Source: an uncultured Kordiimonas sp. (GTDB lineage Bacteria > Pseudomonadota > Alphaproteobacteria > Sphingomonadales > Kordiimonadaceae). Taken from it: a DNA stretch of 64,000 nucleotides. Numbering within the stretch: the first letter of the stretch is position 1; each line of letters begins with the position of its first letter. The stretch is from the NCBI GenBank assembly GCA_947492375.1, contig CANLMI010000002.1:62001-126000 (forward strand). Direction: 5' to 3'. Positions 18,843-27,713 of this stretch are shown in pieces. Position numbers and translations under genes: made by a program. The notes beneath the pieces were generated by a model that saw only the letters and a program-made list of their open reading frames with translations, was not told the origin of the DNA and searched no databases.

Positions 18843-19130
18843 TTATTCGATGATGCCCATGATGTCTGATTCTTTCATAATAAGAAGGTCTTCACCGTCA
18901 ACTTTGACTTCTGTACCAGACCATTTACCGAAAAGAACCTTGTCGCCTGCTTTTACGTCAAGCGCTGTTACTGTACCGTCTTCAGCTTTTGTACCGTTAC
19001 CAGCTCCAACGATTTCACCTTCAGATGGCTTTTCCTGAGCTGTATCAGGCAGGATAATGCCACCAGCTGTTTTTGCTTCACTGTCTAGACGTTTTACAAG
19101 AACGCGGTCATGAAGAGGGCGTAATGCCAT
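18843..19130 (-). CDS. groES: Co-chaperonin GroES (10 kDa)
   Basis: The GroES cap protein, 95 residues: [35 protein letters not shown], then the VGAG turn and the C-terminal [14 protein letters not shown]-like strand. The start is the ATG directly before ALRPLHDR, which has a GGGAG ribosome-binding site; the ORF track extends 11 codons too far. It is the first gene of groESL, and the CIRCE element lies 43 bases upstream of the start codon. Confidence 0.97.
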   Translation of the reverse strand: MALRPLHDRVLVKRLDSEAKTAGGIILPDTAQEKPSEGEIVGAGNGTKAEDGTVTALDVKAGDKVLFGKWSGTEVKVDGEDLLIMKESDIMGIIE

Positions 19131-19172
19131 GGTTTTTCTCCCTAGTGGTAAACCAAGTTTCAAATACGTTTG

Positions 19173-19199
19173 TTAGCACTCATTAATTGCGAGTGCTAA
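19173..19199. promoter_or_regulatory. CIRCE element (HrcA operator) of groESL
   Basis: TTAGCACTC - 9 bases - GAGTGCTAA is a perfect match to the CIRCE consensus, the binding site of the heat-shock repressor HrcA. Its position just upstream of groES implies repression of groESL by HrcA at normal temperature. hrcA itself is not in this window. Confidence 0.97.
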
Positions 19200-19356
19200 C
19201 GACTGACCTGTATTTAGGAGACGGGCGATTTTCATTCAAGAGGGAATAATAGTATTTTTTATTTTTCTTGATATTTTCAGTTGGAACGGCAGCGCGCCAA
19301 ACCTATATTAGGGACATATTATTCTGAAATTTAAAACACACTTTGGGGGTATCATT

Positions 19357-20898
19357 ATGAATTCAAAAGCAAAAATTCTCTTTATAACGGGTGTTACAAT
19401 CGTTATCGGTGTCGGGGTTTACTCATACTTGCAAAATCAGGTCGAAACCAACATTGAATCTGAAATCCGTGCATTCAATGAAGAGAACACTGGCAAATAC
19501 AATATCTCCTACGATACCGTTGAAGCGAATCCAGCACTAGGCGAATTTAACCTAACCAATGTAAAACTAAAGATCGCCGAGATTGACGGTTCATCAATAA
19601 TCAAAAACATGGCCTTGAAAGGCTCGCTGGAAGACGGTGAATTTGTTCTTCACGGAATAAATGTAGACTCCTTCGACCTACAAAGCGATACCATAAATAT
19701 TTCTTTTTCTGACTTTGAACTTTCAGGACCAGACCTATCTGTTTTTGGCAGTGAAGATGCCTTCCGAAAGATCGACTTCTTTCCCATAAACAACTTCAAT
19801 ATCGAAGATGTAAAATTCGATATTAAAACACCAAAAAATAACCAACCTTTCCAATTTCTTCTGAAAAACTATAAAATGGTAACTGATAGCAAAGCGCAGT
19901 CGCTGTTAACATTTGAAATAGACGGCTTGGAACTCAACACTATTCTTGATAATGGCCTGCCATTGAACATGGATTATGGAAACATCTTACTTAGGGGTGG
20001 TGACTTATCTTGGTTTGGTGACTTCATCAAAGCTTCGTCAGCGTCATTTGACGACATTTCTGATGACCTGGATGACGAAGAAACATTCAAAAAATACCAA
20101 CAAGCGCAAAATGAGATAATGCAGGGCCTCATGCCTGTTTTTGCCAACTATATGGGCATAGAAAGTTTTGAATGGGGTAATTTTAATGCATCGCTGCCAA
20201 ACGGTTCCAATATTTCTTTCGACACACTCTATATAAAAGATATTGAACGCCTTGATGAATTTGTCGTCGGCGCCAAATCGGGCTGGGTTAATGTTTCTGC
20301 TCCGAACCTGAAAGGCTTTGACCCCGCATTTGACACTCAACTTGATTTACTCGGGCTAACAGGCACTACATTGAACATAACTTCAGAAGCACACTATAAT
20401 GCTGCACAAAAAACCAGCGTATCCAGCAGTGATATATCTATTGAAAATATTATGGATATATCGCTTGATTTTACACTGAATAATTATGACCCGAAAACAT
20501 ACTATGAAACAACATTAGCCTTATATTCACCGCAAGCACAGCAAAACCCTGAGCAAATTGCTGAGGCTTACATCAAACTAGTGAATGACTTTTCGAGTAC
20601 GATTAAGCTAACTGATCAAAGTATCATTAACAGGCTTATCAATGGCTATGCAGAACAAAGCGGAGCTGACGCCGAAGCCCTGCGGGCACAATTCACCGGG
20701 CTTGCGATTGCAAACCTCGGCCAAGTATTCGGCAATTATGTGCCTGAAAATCTCTCAACAGCGATATCTGGTTATATGGCTTCAAAATCATCTCCGATAA
20801 CATTTAATGTTGCCACAAAAAAGAAGATAACACCTGAGATCGTCGCACAAATGACCGCTGCAAACTGGGGCGAGCATATCAAGGTTGAGATTGAATAA
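19357..20898 (+). CDS. Uncharacterised envelope protein (DUF945/YdgA-like architecture)
   Basis: A 513-residue protein I do not recognise with certainty. It has an N-terminal signal anchor (residues about 6-25: ILFITGVTIVIGVGVYSYL) and a long soluble region. Many short beta-strand-like segments appear (FNLTNVKLKIAEIDG, GINVDSFDLQSDTINISFSDFELSG), followed by a helical stretch with DDISDDLDDEE. The layout, a single N-terminal membrane helix plus a repetitive beta-rich periplasmic body, recalls the YdgA/DUF945 and AsmA-like groups. GGGGG lies 9 bases before the ATG. It is monocistronic, with its own terminator. Confidence 0.6.
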   Translation: MNSKAKILFITGVTIVIGVGVYSYLQNQVETNIESEIRAFNEENTGKYNISYDTVEANPALGEFNLTNVKLKIAEIDGSSIIKNMALKGSLEDGEFVLHGINVDSFDLQSDTINISFSDFELSGPDLSVFGSEDAFRKIDFFPINNFNIEDVKFDIKTPKNNQPFQFLLKNYKMVTDSKAQSLLTFEIDGLELNTILDNGLPLNMDYGNILLRGGDLSWFGDFIKASSASFDDISDDLDDEETFKKYQQAQNEIMQGLMPVFANYMGIESFEWGNFNASLPNGSNISFDTLYIKDIERLDEFVVGAKSGWVNVSAPNLKGFDPAFDTQLDLLGLTGTTLNITSEAHYNAAQKTSVSSSDISIENIMDISLDFTLNNYDPKTYYETTLALYSPQAQQNPEQIAEAYIKLVNDFSSTIKLTDQSIINRLINGYAEQSGADAEALRAQFTGLAIANLGQVFGNYVPENLSTAISGYMASKSSPITFNVATKKKITPEIVAQMTAANWGEHIKVEIE

Positions 20899-20929
20899 AC
20901 TTATATTGGCATTCGCTCAAACATTACTT

Positions 20930-20953
20930 AAAAGCCGAGGCTCCTCGGCTTTT
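20930..20953. terminator. Bidirectional terminator
   Basis: AAAAGCCGAG / CTCGGCTTTT is a perfect 10-base stem with a GCTC loop. It lies between the envelope-protein gene (plus) and the convergent VOC gene (minus). Confidence 0.88.
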
Positions 20954-20965
20954 GCCCAACCAACA

Positions 20966-21337
20966 TCATACATGCTGATCAATAAGGATCGAATTACCAT
21001 CAGGGTCATTAATCATAAAACTACCCGGCCCTGATGATGCTTCATCAACTTCATTTATTATCACAACACCATCAGCCTTCAGCTTTTTCTGGATCTCCCG
21101 AATATCTATCGCCCCTTCTACAGTTTCGGCTTCGTTTGTCCAACCCGGATTAAAAGTCAGCATGTTTTTATCAAACATTCCTTGAAACAGGCCGATCACA
21201 CAGCTTGGGCTTTTCATAATCAGCCAACCCTGCCCTGTATCGCCGTGAAATTTCTCAAATCCCAATTTTTCGTAAAAAGCACGAGATACCGCGATATCCT
21301 TCACTGTTAAACTAAGTGAAAATGCACCAAGTTTCAT
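20966..21337 (-). CDS. VOC-family (glyoxalase/bleomycin resistance fold) protein
   Basis: A 123-residue single-domain VOC protein with paired beta-alpha-beta-beta-beta modules: SLTVKDIAVSRAFYEKLGFE at the start and GPGSFMINDPDGNSILIDQ at the end, which carries the usual glutamate/glutamine metal-site region. Relatives include glyoxalases, dioxygenases and antibiotic-binding proteins, and a substrate cannot be assigned. GGGAG in front of the ATG supports the start. It is a single gene on the minus strand. Confidence 0.85.
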   Translation of the reverse strand: MKLGAFSLSLTVKDIAVSRAFYEKLGFEKFHGDTGQGWLIMKSPSCVIGLFQGMFDKNMLTFNPGWTNEAETVEGAIDIREIQKKLKADGVVIINEVDEASSGPGSFMINDPDGNSILIDQHV

Positions 21338-21458
21338 GATAGTCTCCCTATTCAGCGTTAAGTACCGAGCATCAAGATCATATCACATAAGCGACAGATA
21401 AGTTTGTTTTTAATGAGAGCATATATCATATTACAACATATCAACTGAGGAAAATATT

Positions 21459-22457
21459 ATGTCTAAAAGCAATAAAAACCCTAATAGAAGAGAGCTTCTC
21501 GCCGGAACTGCAATGTTAGCCGCAACAGCTCCTTTGGCGGCGACTTCGATTAAATTTGATGAGACAAAAACAGACCTGTCAGGAAAATCCATCCTGATTA
21601 CAGGTTGCTCATCTGGCTTTGGCCGGCTGGGGGCCGAGTATTATGCACAGCGGGGTGCTAAAGTATTTGCAACCATGCGAAACCTGCCACGCTCGGAAGC
21701 AACCGAACTCGCGAACATTGCAAAACGTGATAACCTTGATATTGAAATTATCGAAATTGATGTCCTCTCAGAAGAGAGTATTGAGGCAGGTGTTCAAAAA
21801 GCGCTTACGTCAGCAGGCGGCAAAATAGATGTCCTGATCAATAATGCAGGGATTGGCATCACTGGGCCGGTTGAAGTACAGGATATGGCAGCGACCGAAC
21901 TTATCTTCAGTACCAACGTCTTTGGCCCTCAGCGCATGATAAGGGCGCTCTTGCCATCCATGAGGAAAGCGCAAAACGGCCAAATATTTAATATTTCATC
22001 GCAGTTAGGTCGTGTAATTCTGCCAAGCGCCGGTCATTATTCCGCAACAAAATTTGCTCTTGAAGCATTAAGCGAACAGCTTGCTTACGAACTTGTTCCA
22101 TATGGAATTGATGTAACCATCATCGAACCCGGTGGCTATCCAACACAAATCTGGAGTAAGCGTGTAAACTATAATAAAGATTTGCTAGGTCGCATGCCTG
22201 AAGAACAGAAAAAAGCATATGCCCCATTTGTTGAGCGAATGACTGAGGATAGCGGCGGCGGGAATACCAACCCAATTGATATTCCGCGCAACATTGTTGA
22301 GATTATCTCCATGCCCAAGGGCGAACGCCCGCTAAGGCGCCCAGTACATCCGGTTTATATTCCACAGGCCAAAATTAATCAGATAAGCGCTGATGTACAG
22401 ATTGAAATGCTAGGGAACTCACCATTCGGGCCTTGGGTAAAAAGCGTTTTAACGTAA
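21459..22457 (+). CDS. SDR-family oxidoreductase with Tat-like leader
   Basis: A 332-residue short-chain dehydrogenase/reductase. The dinucleotide site is ILITGCSSGFGRLGAEYY, followed by the NNAG motif (VLINNAGIGITGP), catalytic Ser in NISSQLG and the YSATK pair (YxxxK). The first 25 residues are NPNRRELLAGTAMLAATAPLAA, a twin-arginine-type leader, which is unusual for an NAD(P)-dependent enzyme. A ribosome-binding site (GAGG) precedes the ATG. The substrate is unknown. It lies 71 bases before pyrC. Confidence 0.88.
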   Translation: MSKSNKNPNRRELLAGTAMLAATAPLAATSIKFDETKTDLSGKSILITGCSSGFGRLGAEYYAQRGAKVFATMRNLPRSEATELANIAKRDNLDIEIIEIDVLSEESIEAGVQKALTSAGGKIDVLINNAGIGITGPVEVQDMAATELIFSTNVFGPQRMIRALLPSMRKAQNGQIFNISSQLGRVILPSAGHYSATKFALEALSEQLAYELVPYGIDVTIIEPGGYPTQIWSKRVNYNKDLLGRMPEEQKKAYAPFVERMTEDSGGGNTNPIDIPRNIVEIISMPKGERPLRRPVHPVYIPQAKINQISADVQIEMLGNSPFGPWVKSVLT

Positions 22458-22528
22458 TTTTTGATGCAAACACGCGTAATTATGCTAAAGGAACGCTCAA
22501 ATTCATTTAGATATTTGAAGAGCGTTCC

Positions 22529-23596
22529 ATGGCACCTGGCATTACCAATCAAGCCCCAACAGAATTAACCATCACTCGCCCTGATGACTGGCATGTTCAC
22601 TTGCGTGACGGTGATATGCTTAAATCAGTCGCCGACTATACGGCCCGCCAGTTCGCGCGTGCTATCATTATGCCAAACCTGGCACCGCCAGTTACAACAA
22701 CTGCCCTTGCTAGTGCATACCGTGAACGCATTCAGGCTGCTGTGTCGCCGGAGCATGATTTCACTCCTCTGATGACATGCTACCTCACCAACACAACAGA
22801 TGCTGATGACCTTCGCGCCGGATTTGAAAGTGGTGTTTTAACAGCCTGCAAATTATATCCAGCGAACGCTACCACCAATTCCAGCCACGGCGTTACCGAC
22901 ATCAACAAAACCTACCCCGTTCTCAAAGTGATGGAAAAAATTGGCATGCCGCTCTTGGTCCACGGTGAAGTGACCGATAAAGAAATTGATATTTTTGACC
23001 GCGAAGCAGTGTTTATCGAGCGCATCATGAGCAAGATTGTAAAGGACTTCCCTTCGCTCAAAGTTGTGTTCGAACATATCACAACCGCTGACGCTGCGGA
23101 CTTCGTTATGGAAACCAGTGGCCCGGTTGCAGCCACCATTACACCCCATCATCTTGAATTTAACCGAAACGCGATTTTTGAAGGCGGGATCAGACCACAT
23201 TATTACTGCCTGCCTATTGCCAAGCGCGAACAACATCGCATTGCCCTTAGGAAGGCTGCAACGTCTGGATCAAACAAATTTTTCCTTGGAACAGATACGG
23301 CCCCCCATACTTTGGATAAGAAGGAAAATGCATGCGGGTGTGCCGGTATCTTTAATGCCCCCTATGCGATCGAGAATTACGCAAGTGTGTTTGAGGAAGA
23401 AGATGCCCTTGATAAACTAGAGGCCTTTGCATCACTTAATGGCCCCCAATTCTATGGCATGGCAGTAAACAAAGAAAAAATCACCCTGAAACGAGAAAAA
23501 ACAATTGTTCCTGAACGTCTAAATGCCGCAGGAACCCAGATTATGCCTTATCACGCAGGCGAAACACTCCGGTGGCGATACAATGGTATTGTATAG
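22529..23596 (+). CDS. pyrC: Dihydroorotase (class II, homodimeric type)
   Basis: A 355-residue amidohydrolase-superfamily enzyme of de novo pyrimidine synthesis that interconverts carbamoyl-aspartate and dihydroorotate. The zinc ligands are in [15 protein letters not shown] (HxH). The carboxylated lysine lies in [18 protein letters not shown], further histidines in LLVHGEVTD and [10 protein letters not shown], and the catalytic Asp in FLGTDTAPH. The length matches E. coli-type PyrC rather than the multidomain class I. It is a plus-strand single gene. Confidence 0.96.
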   Translation: MAPGITNQAPTELTITRPDDWHVHLRDGDMLKSVADYTARQFARAIIMPNLAPPVTTTALASAYRERIQAAVSPEHDFTPLMTCYLTNTTDADDLRAGFESGVLTACKLYPANATTNSSHGVTDINKTYPVLKVMEKIGMPLLVHGEVTDKEIDIFDREAVFIERIMSKIVKDFPSLKVVFEHITTADAADFVMETSGPVAATITPHHLEFNRNAIFEGGIRPHYYCLPIAKREQHRIALRKAATSGSNKFFLGTDTAPHTLDKKENACGCAGIFNAPYAIENYASVFEEEDALDKLEAFASLNGPQFYGMAVNKEKITLKREKTIVPERLNAAGTQIMPYHAGETLRWRYNGIV

Positions 23597-23687
23597 CTAA
23601 GTATACAACCCTTGTTATAACGCTGACGTGAGTATGCATATCACGGCTTCCTATGTATGGTGACGACGTATTATTTGGGAGGCAGAT

Positions 23688-24569
23688 ATGTGCGATCAAT
23701 TCACTGAAAATGACAACGAAACCTTTGAGAAAAAGGGCGGCTCTTTAAACCGCCGTGATTTTACAAGTATGAGCGCAGCCGCGATTATGGCTGCCATGTT
23801 CCCGGCGTCCGCGATGGCAGACGAAAACATCACAGAATCTGACGTAACAGTTGATATGGCCGAAGGCTCGTCGGATTGCTATTTCGTACGACCAAGCAAA
23901 GGCAAGCACCCAGGTGTCTTAATGTGGCCAGATATCAAAGGTTTGCGCCCTGCATTCCGCGCAATGGGTAAACGCCTAGCGATGGCTGGATACTCTGTTC
24001 TTGTAGTAAACCCTTTTTACCGGGATGCAAAAGCGCCAGTTGTTGGCCCGGATGCAAGTTTCCATGACCCTGATACCCGCAAATTCCTTATCGGCATGGC
24101 ACGCAAGCTAACGCAGGATGCCAGCATGTCTGATGCACGTGCATATATCAGTTTCCTTGATGCACAAGGCAGTACCGATACATCAAAAAAGGTTGGCACC
24201 ATGGGATATTGCATGGGCGGTCCATTGATTATGCGAACGGCTGGCGCAGTCCCAGAACGTGTGGGGGCGGCAGCCTCTTTCCACGGCGGTGGCTTGGTAA
24301 CCGACCGCGAAGATAGCCCGCACCTTCTCATACCGACATCTCCAGCGCATGTACTTCATGCTATTGCTGAAAACGATGACGAACGCTTCCCTGATGCGAA
24401 AAACGTTCTCAAAGAAGCATATGAGAAAGCAGGCGTACCAGCCGAGATCGAGGTTTACAAAGACACGCTTCATGGTTGGTGCCCACCTGATAGTCAGGTT
24501 TACAACAAGGCTCAGGCTGAAAAAGCATGGTCCCGTACGCTCAAATTATTTGAAACAGCGCTTGTATAA
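23688..24569 (+). CDS. Dienelactone hydrolase family protein with Tat leader
   Basis: A 293-residue alpha/beta hydrolase. A twin-arginine leader (LNRRDFTSMSAAAIMAAMFPASAMA) predicts export. The body shows the DLH fold with a cysteine nucleophile in MGYCMGGPLI (GxCxGG). The acid is probably in HAIAENDDERFPD and the histidine in DTLHGWCPP. DLH-like enzymes hydrolyse lactones or esters; here a periplasmic role is inferred from the leader. GGGAGG stands before the ATG. Its 3' end lies 8 bases from a convergent hydrolase gene. Confidence 0.9.
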   Translation: MCDQFTENDNETFEKKGGSLNRRDFTSMSAAAIMAAMFPASAMADENITESDVTVDMAEGSSDCYFVRPSKGKHPGVLMWPDIKGLRPAFRAMGKRLAMAGYSVLVVNPFYRDAKAPVVGPDASFHDPDTRKFLIGMARKLTQDASMSDARAYISFLDAQGSTDTSKKVGTMGYCMGGPLIMRTAGAVPERVGAAASFHGGGLVTDREDSPHLLIPTSPAHVLHAIAENDDERFPDAKNVLKEAYEKAGVPAEIEVYKDTLHGWCPPDSQVYNKAQAEKAWSRTLKLFETALV

Positions 24570-24577
24570 AAAGCAAC

Positions 24578-25474
24578 TTATTCAAACGGCAAACGTTTGA
24601 TCCAATCAGTCACAGTGGTGAATGTCGCATTCATATTATTGTGGCCAAGGTTGGAAAATAAAGCATACTCATAGTCGTGCCCTGCGGCTATGAGAATGTC
24701 CAGCCGTTCCATTGATAAATCAACAGGCACGCTACCATCCTGTGCACCAAAAACCCAGAAGCCAGGAATATTTAATTTTGTAAGATTTTCGCTCGGGACG
24801 CTATCACGGCCAAGAAAGTCGGGCCAAATATATTTGGAAGTACGTGCATCAAGGGCCTCACGGTAACTGGGCACCTTTTTATCATCTCTGTCCCGTGTAT
24901 ATTTGCTAAAGATATCTTCCTCACTCACTTTGCAAACAGGGCCACTCCAAAGCACTATATAGTCAAGATACTCTGCCTTTTCAGCCGCTACAGGCACAAT
25001 CCACCCTGCTTGGCTAATTCCTGTTAGTCCGAGAGGTAAGCCTTTAGTTCTTTCATGTTCTCTTAGAACATTAAGTGCTGCAAGCGCATCATCAGCGAGC
25101 AAATCAATATTTTGACCGCTAACACTTTGTTTGCTTTCATACTCACCACCAGATTTTCCCACGCCGCGTTTATCATATACAAGCGCCGCAATCCCCTCTG
25201 CGGCAAAACGTTTGGCCCAGTGTAGGCTTCTTGATTGTTTGCCAGAACCATGAACAAACACAACAGCCGAGTGAATAATCTCGGTTTTCGGCAACACAAT
25301 TGTACCTGAAAGCATCACCGCCTGGCTTGGAAAAGTAACTTCTTCCATACTATACTCATCACTGTAACCAGGAAATGTGCACAAAGTAAAAAATGCAAAA
25401 ATACCAATACATCTAATGCTAAATATTTTTATTATTTCCTCCCCACATAAAATTTGAATTCGTTTAACAAACAT
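24578..25474 (-). CDS. Exported alpha/beta hydrolase
   Basis: A hydrolase of about 298 residues. The N-terminus holds a hydrophobic export-type segment (IFSIRCIGIFAFFTLCTFPGYSD). The fold is marked by VVFVHGSGKQSR (oxyanion region), LVYDKRGVGKSGG, the nucleophile elbow LTGISQAGWIVP (GxSxxG), the acid in VFGAQDGSVPV and the histidine in NLGHNNMN. It resembles the acyl-CoA thioester or peptidase S9/YqjL-like hydrolases; the substrate is unknown. The ATG after GAGG was preferred to the GTG one codon earlier. Confidence 0.85.
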   Translation of the reverse strand: MFVKRIQILCGEEIIKIFSIRCIGIFAFFTLCTFPGYSDEYSMEEVTFPSQAVMLSGTIVLPKTEIIHSAVVFVHGSGKQSRSLHWAKRFAAEGIAALVYDKRGVGKSGGEYESKQSVSGQNIDLLADDALAALNVLREHERTKGLPLGLTGISQAGWIVPVAAEKAEYLDYIVLWSGPVCKVSEEDIFSKYTRDRDDKKVPSYREALDARTSKYIWPDFLGRDSVPSENLTKLNIPGFWVFGAQDGSVPVDLSMERLDILIAAGHDYEYALFSNLGHNNMNATFTTVTDWIKRLPFE

Positions 25475-25615
25475 CACGGAACCTCAAAATCCAGTTCTTG
25501 CATCCATTCAAAAGCTGACAGATACTAAGGACTGTATCCAGTAAACTTTGGAGTATTTTGTTCAAGCGCGTACGCGGTAATACGCAGGATTAACCAAACA
25601 ATAGGAGATCATCAC

Positions 25616-26842
25616 ATGTTCCATTCAAAACCTTATGGTGCAATCATGTGTTTGATTTACAGTATAATATGTCTCACCAATTACTCGGCCCCACTGTCAG
25701 CTTCGGAGTTTACCACCCGAACATTAACCGAACAAAATCTAGTTGATATTCTTGTAGGGTCCTGCATTCAATCCACGCGCAACTGTGATCCTTCCGGCCC
25801 GATAAAGGAAGTAAAAGCAGCGTTAAAAGCTGGTAAAACTTTCAAAATTATAAAAGTAAAAGACGTTCCCGGTAACGGTATGGTCGTTGCCGTTCAAGGC
25901 ATTGGAGGCGGCGGCCCATGGCAATATGTTATTGACCGTATCAATCAACAAAACCTCGCTGTCCTTCAAAGCCCTGAACGTGCAGTCGTTGAACTTTTCA
26001 GTGAATATACAGGTAAAGATGTGGTCGCGCTGGTACGTTCAGAAGCTGCCGGAGCTACCGCCGCCGCCCTTCTACTTAGCGCAGATATGAATATACCAAC
26101 GCTTGACGGTGGTATCACAGGGCGGGCAGTGCCGGAAGTACAACAATCAATTCCCTGGATTAACGGCATTGCCTCAATTCCCACAGCCATCATTACTCCC
26201 TGGGGCGATCAGATTATTATCAAGCATGCGGCTGATGAATACCGTGTTGAAGATATTAGCCGTGCAATCGCGGTTGCAAGCGGCGGTGATGCCTATATTA
26301 CCATGACCCCCATGTCTGGAAAAATGCTGGAAAAGGGCGTAATACAAGGCAGTATCACTGAGGCTGAGTTGTTTGGCCGCACAGTGCGCGAAGCTACACA
26401 AAAGGGTAAAGACCCCATCGACGCCATAGTTGCTGTATCAAAGGGGTATAAACTTTTTGATGGTATAGTCATAAAAGCGGAGGAACGAGGTGACAGAGGA
26501 TTCAATTGGGTAGAAGCGACCTTGGAAGGCAGAGGTGATTTCGCGGGTCACGTTTATAAACTGTTCGTTAAAAACGAAAATATAGTGGGTTGGTTAGATG
26601 GTAAGCTAAACGCTATTTCACCAGACTATATCTATAACCTTGATCCAGACACCGGGCGTTCCACGCTTGGTATCGGATATGGCGGATACGTTGTTGGAGA
26701 AAAGGTTGCATTGATCGGTGTTCCTGCCCCAAGCCAATGGCGAAGCAAAAAAGGAATTGAGCTCATAGGGCCGCGACATTTCGGTTTTGATTTTGACTAT
26801 ATCCCAATTGAACAATTACAACGGGTAAAAGTTAAGAAGTAA
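25616..26842 (+). CDS. DUF917 (hydantoinase/oxoprolinase-like) protein with signal peptide
   Basis: A 408-residue protein matching DUF917: an N-terminal LTEQNLVDILVGSCIQSTRNCDPSGP, then VQGIGGGGPWQY, PTLDGGITGRAVPEVQQSIPWINGI, and a C-terminal domain with TYNLDPDTGRS-like and VALIGVPAPSQWRS. Most DUF917 proteins are cytoplasmic, but this one begins with a hydrophobic export-type segment (IMCLIYSIICLTNYSAPLSASE). The ATG has GGAG 9 bases upstream, so the leader looks genuine. The role is unknown. Confidence 0.85.
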   Translation: MFHSKPYGAIMCLIYSIICLTNYSAPLSASEFTTRTLTEQNLVDILVGSCIQSTRNCDPSGPIKEVKAALKAGKTFKIIKVKDVPGNGMVVAVQGIGGGGPWQYVIDRINQQNLAVLQSPERAVVELFSEYTGKDVVALVRSEAAGATAAALLLSADMNIPTLDGGITGRAVPEVQQSIPWINGIASIPTAIITPWGDQIIIKHAADEYRVEDISRAIAVASGGDAYITMTPMSGKMLEKGVIQGSITEAELFGRTVREATQKGKDPIDAIVAVSKGYKLFDGIVIKAEERGDRGFNWVEATLEGRGDFAGHVYKLFVKNENIVGWLDGKLNAISPDYIYNLDPDTGRSTLGIGYGGYVVGEKVALIGVPAPSQWRSKKGIELIGPRHFGFDFDYIPIEQLQRVKVKK

Positions 26843-26867
26843 TCCAAAACAGGAGACACAATTACAT

Positions 26868-27509
26868 CTAACGACGTAAACCAAGCTTGTTCAGGCGCCA
26901 ACGAAGCGTCTCAATTCGGTCCTGTCCAAAAAATGGCTCACCGCGCACGACCATTGTTGGCACACCCCAGTGGCCTGCGGCCTCCAGGCTTTCATGATTA
27001 CGTTCGATCTCTTGTAAATGATCACCACCTTCAATCGCAATATCCATATCAGCCAGATCAAGGCCCGCAGCCTGCGTAGCGCTAGCCAAGTGATCACCCT
27101 TATTCCAATTCTCGGTTCCACCATAAATCAGATGTGATATTTCCTTTGCGAAAGCAATGCCCTTACCACGCCGTTGTGCTTCAACACCTAATTTTACAAG
27201 GCGCAGAATAAGCGATTGATCTTCAGCAACTTCATAGGTTTCATAATTCTGATTAACTGGGTCAGGTTTGGGCGGAAAATGCATTGGCATACCAAGATAT
27301 TCCGCACGGCGTATACTATCCCGAATGATATAAAGCGCCGGCTTTTTGTTGGAGGCATCAAACAATGTTTGTTTGGACCTGAGTGCCACCGGCAACACCA
27401 CCCGCAAGTTCACTTCAACATCATAATCCTCAGCAAGCTGAACCAGTTCCGGTGTTGCAAGGTAGGAATACGGACTTCTGAATGACCAATAAACATCGAT
27501 AACTTCCAT
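26868..27509 (-). CDS. DsbA-fold protein, 2-hydroxychromene-2-carboxylate isomerase-like
   Basis: A 213-residue thioredoxin-fold protein of the DsbA/kappa-GST branch. It starts IDVYWSFRSPYSYLATPEL, where the position of the redox cysteine is taken by Ser, as in HCCA isomerases. It ends with HWGVPTMVVRGEPFFGQDRIETL, the cis-Pro and dimer region. The family isomerises hydroxychromene carboxylates in a glutathione-dependent way during aromatic degradation, but no other aromatic-degradation gene is nearby, so the substrate is open. Confidence 0.85.
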   Translation of the reverse strand: MEVIDVYWSFRSPYSYLATPELVQLAEDYDVEVNLRVVLPVALRSKQTLFDASNKKPALYIIRDSIRRAEYLGMPMHFPPKPDPVNQNYETYEVAEDQSLILRLVKLGVEAQRRGKGIAFAKEISHLIYGGTENWNKGDHLASATQAAGLDLADMDIAIEGGDHLQEIERNHESLEAAGHWGVPTMVVRGEPFFGQDRIETLRWRLNKLGLRR

Positions 27510-27713
27510 ACTTTACACCACAAGCTTTTCAAATCATATTTCACTTCAGTAAAGTATGGTAATTTATATAGATGTCAAATTACAAAGTAGTAAGTTAGCC
27601 AGGGCGTCTCTGCAGCCAAATCACCCTAGCCTTCAGCAAAACTTGCGATCCTTGTCTCTAACACCTGTTATGATATACTAAATTTATCAAACTTAGTGGA
27701 GGGGGTCAAAGCG

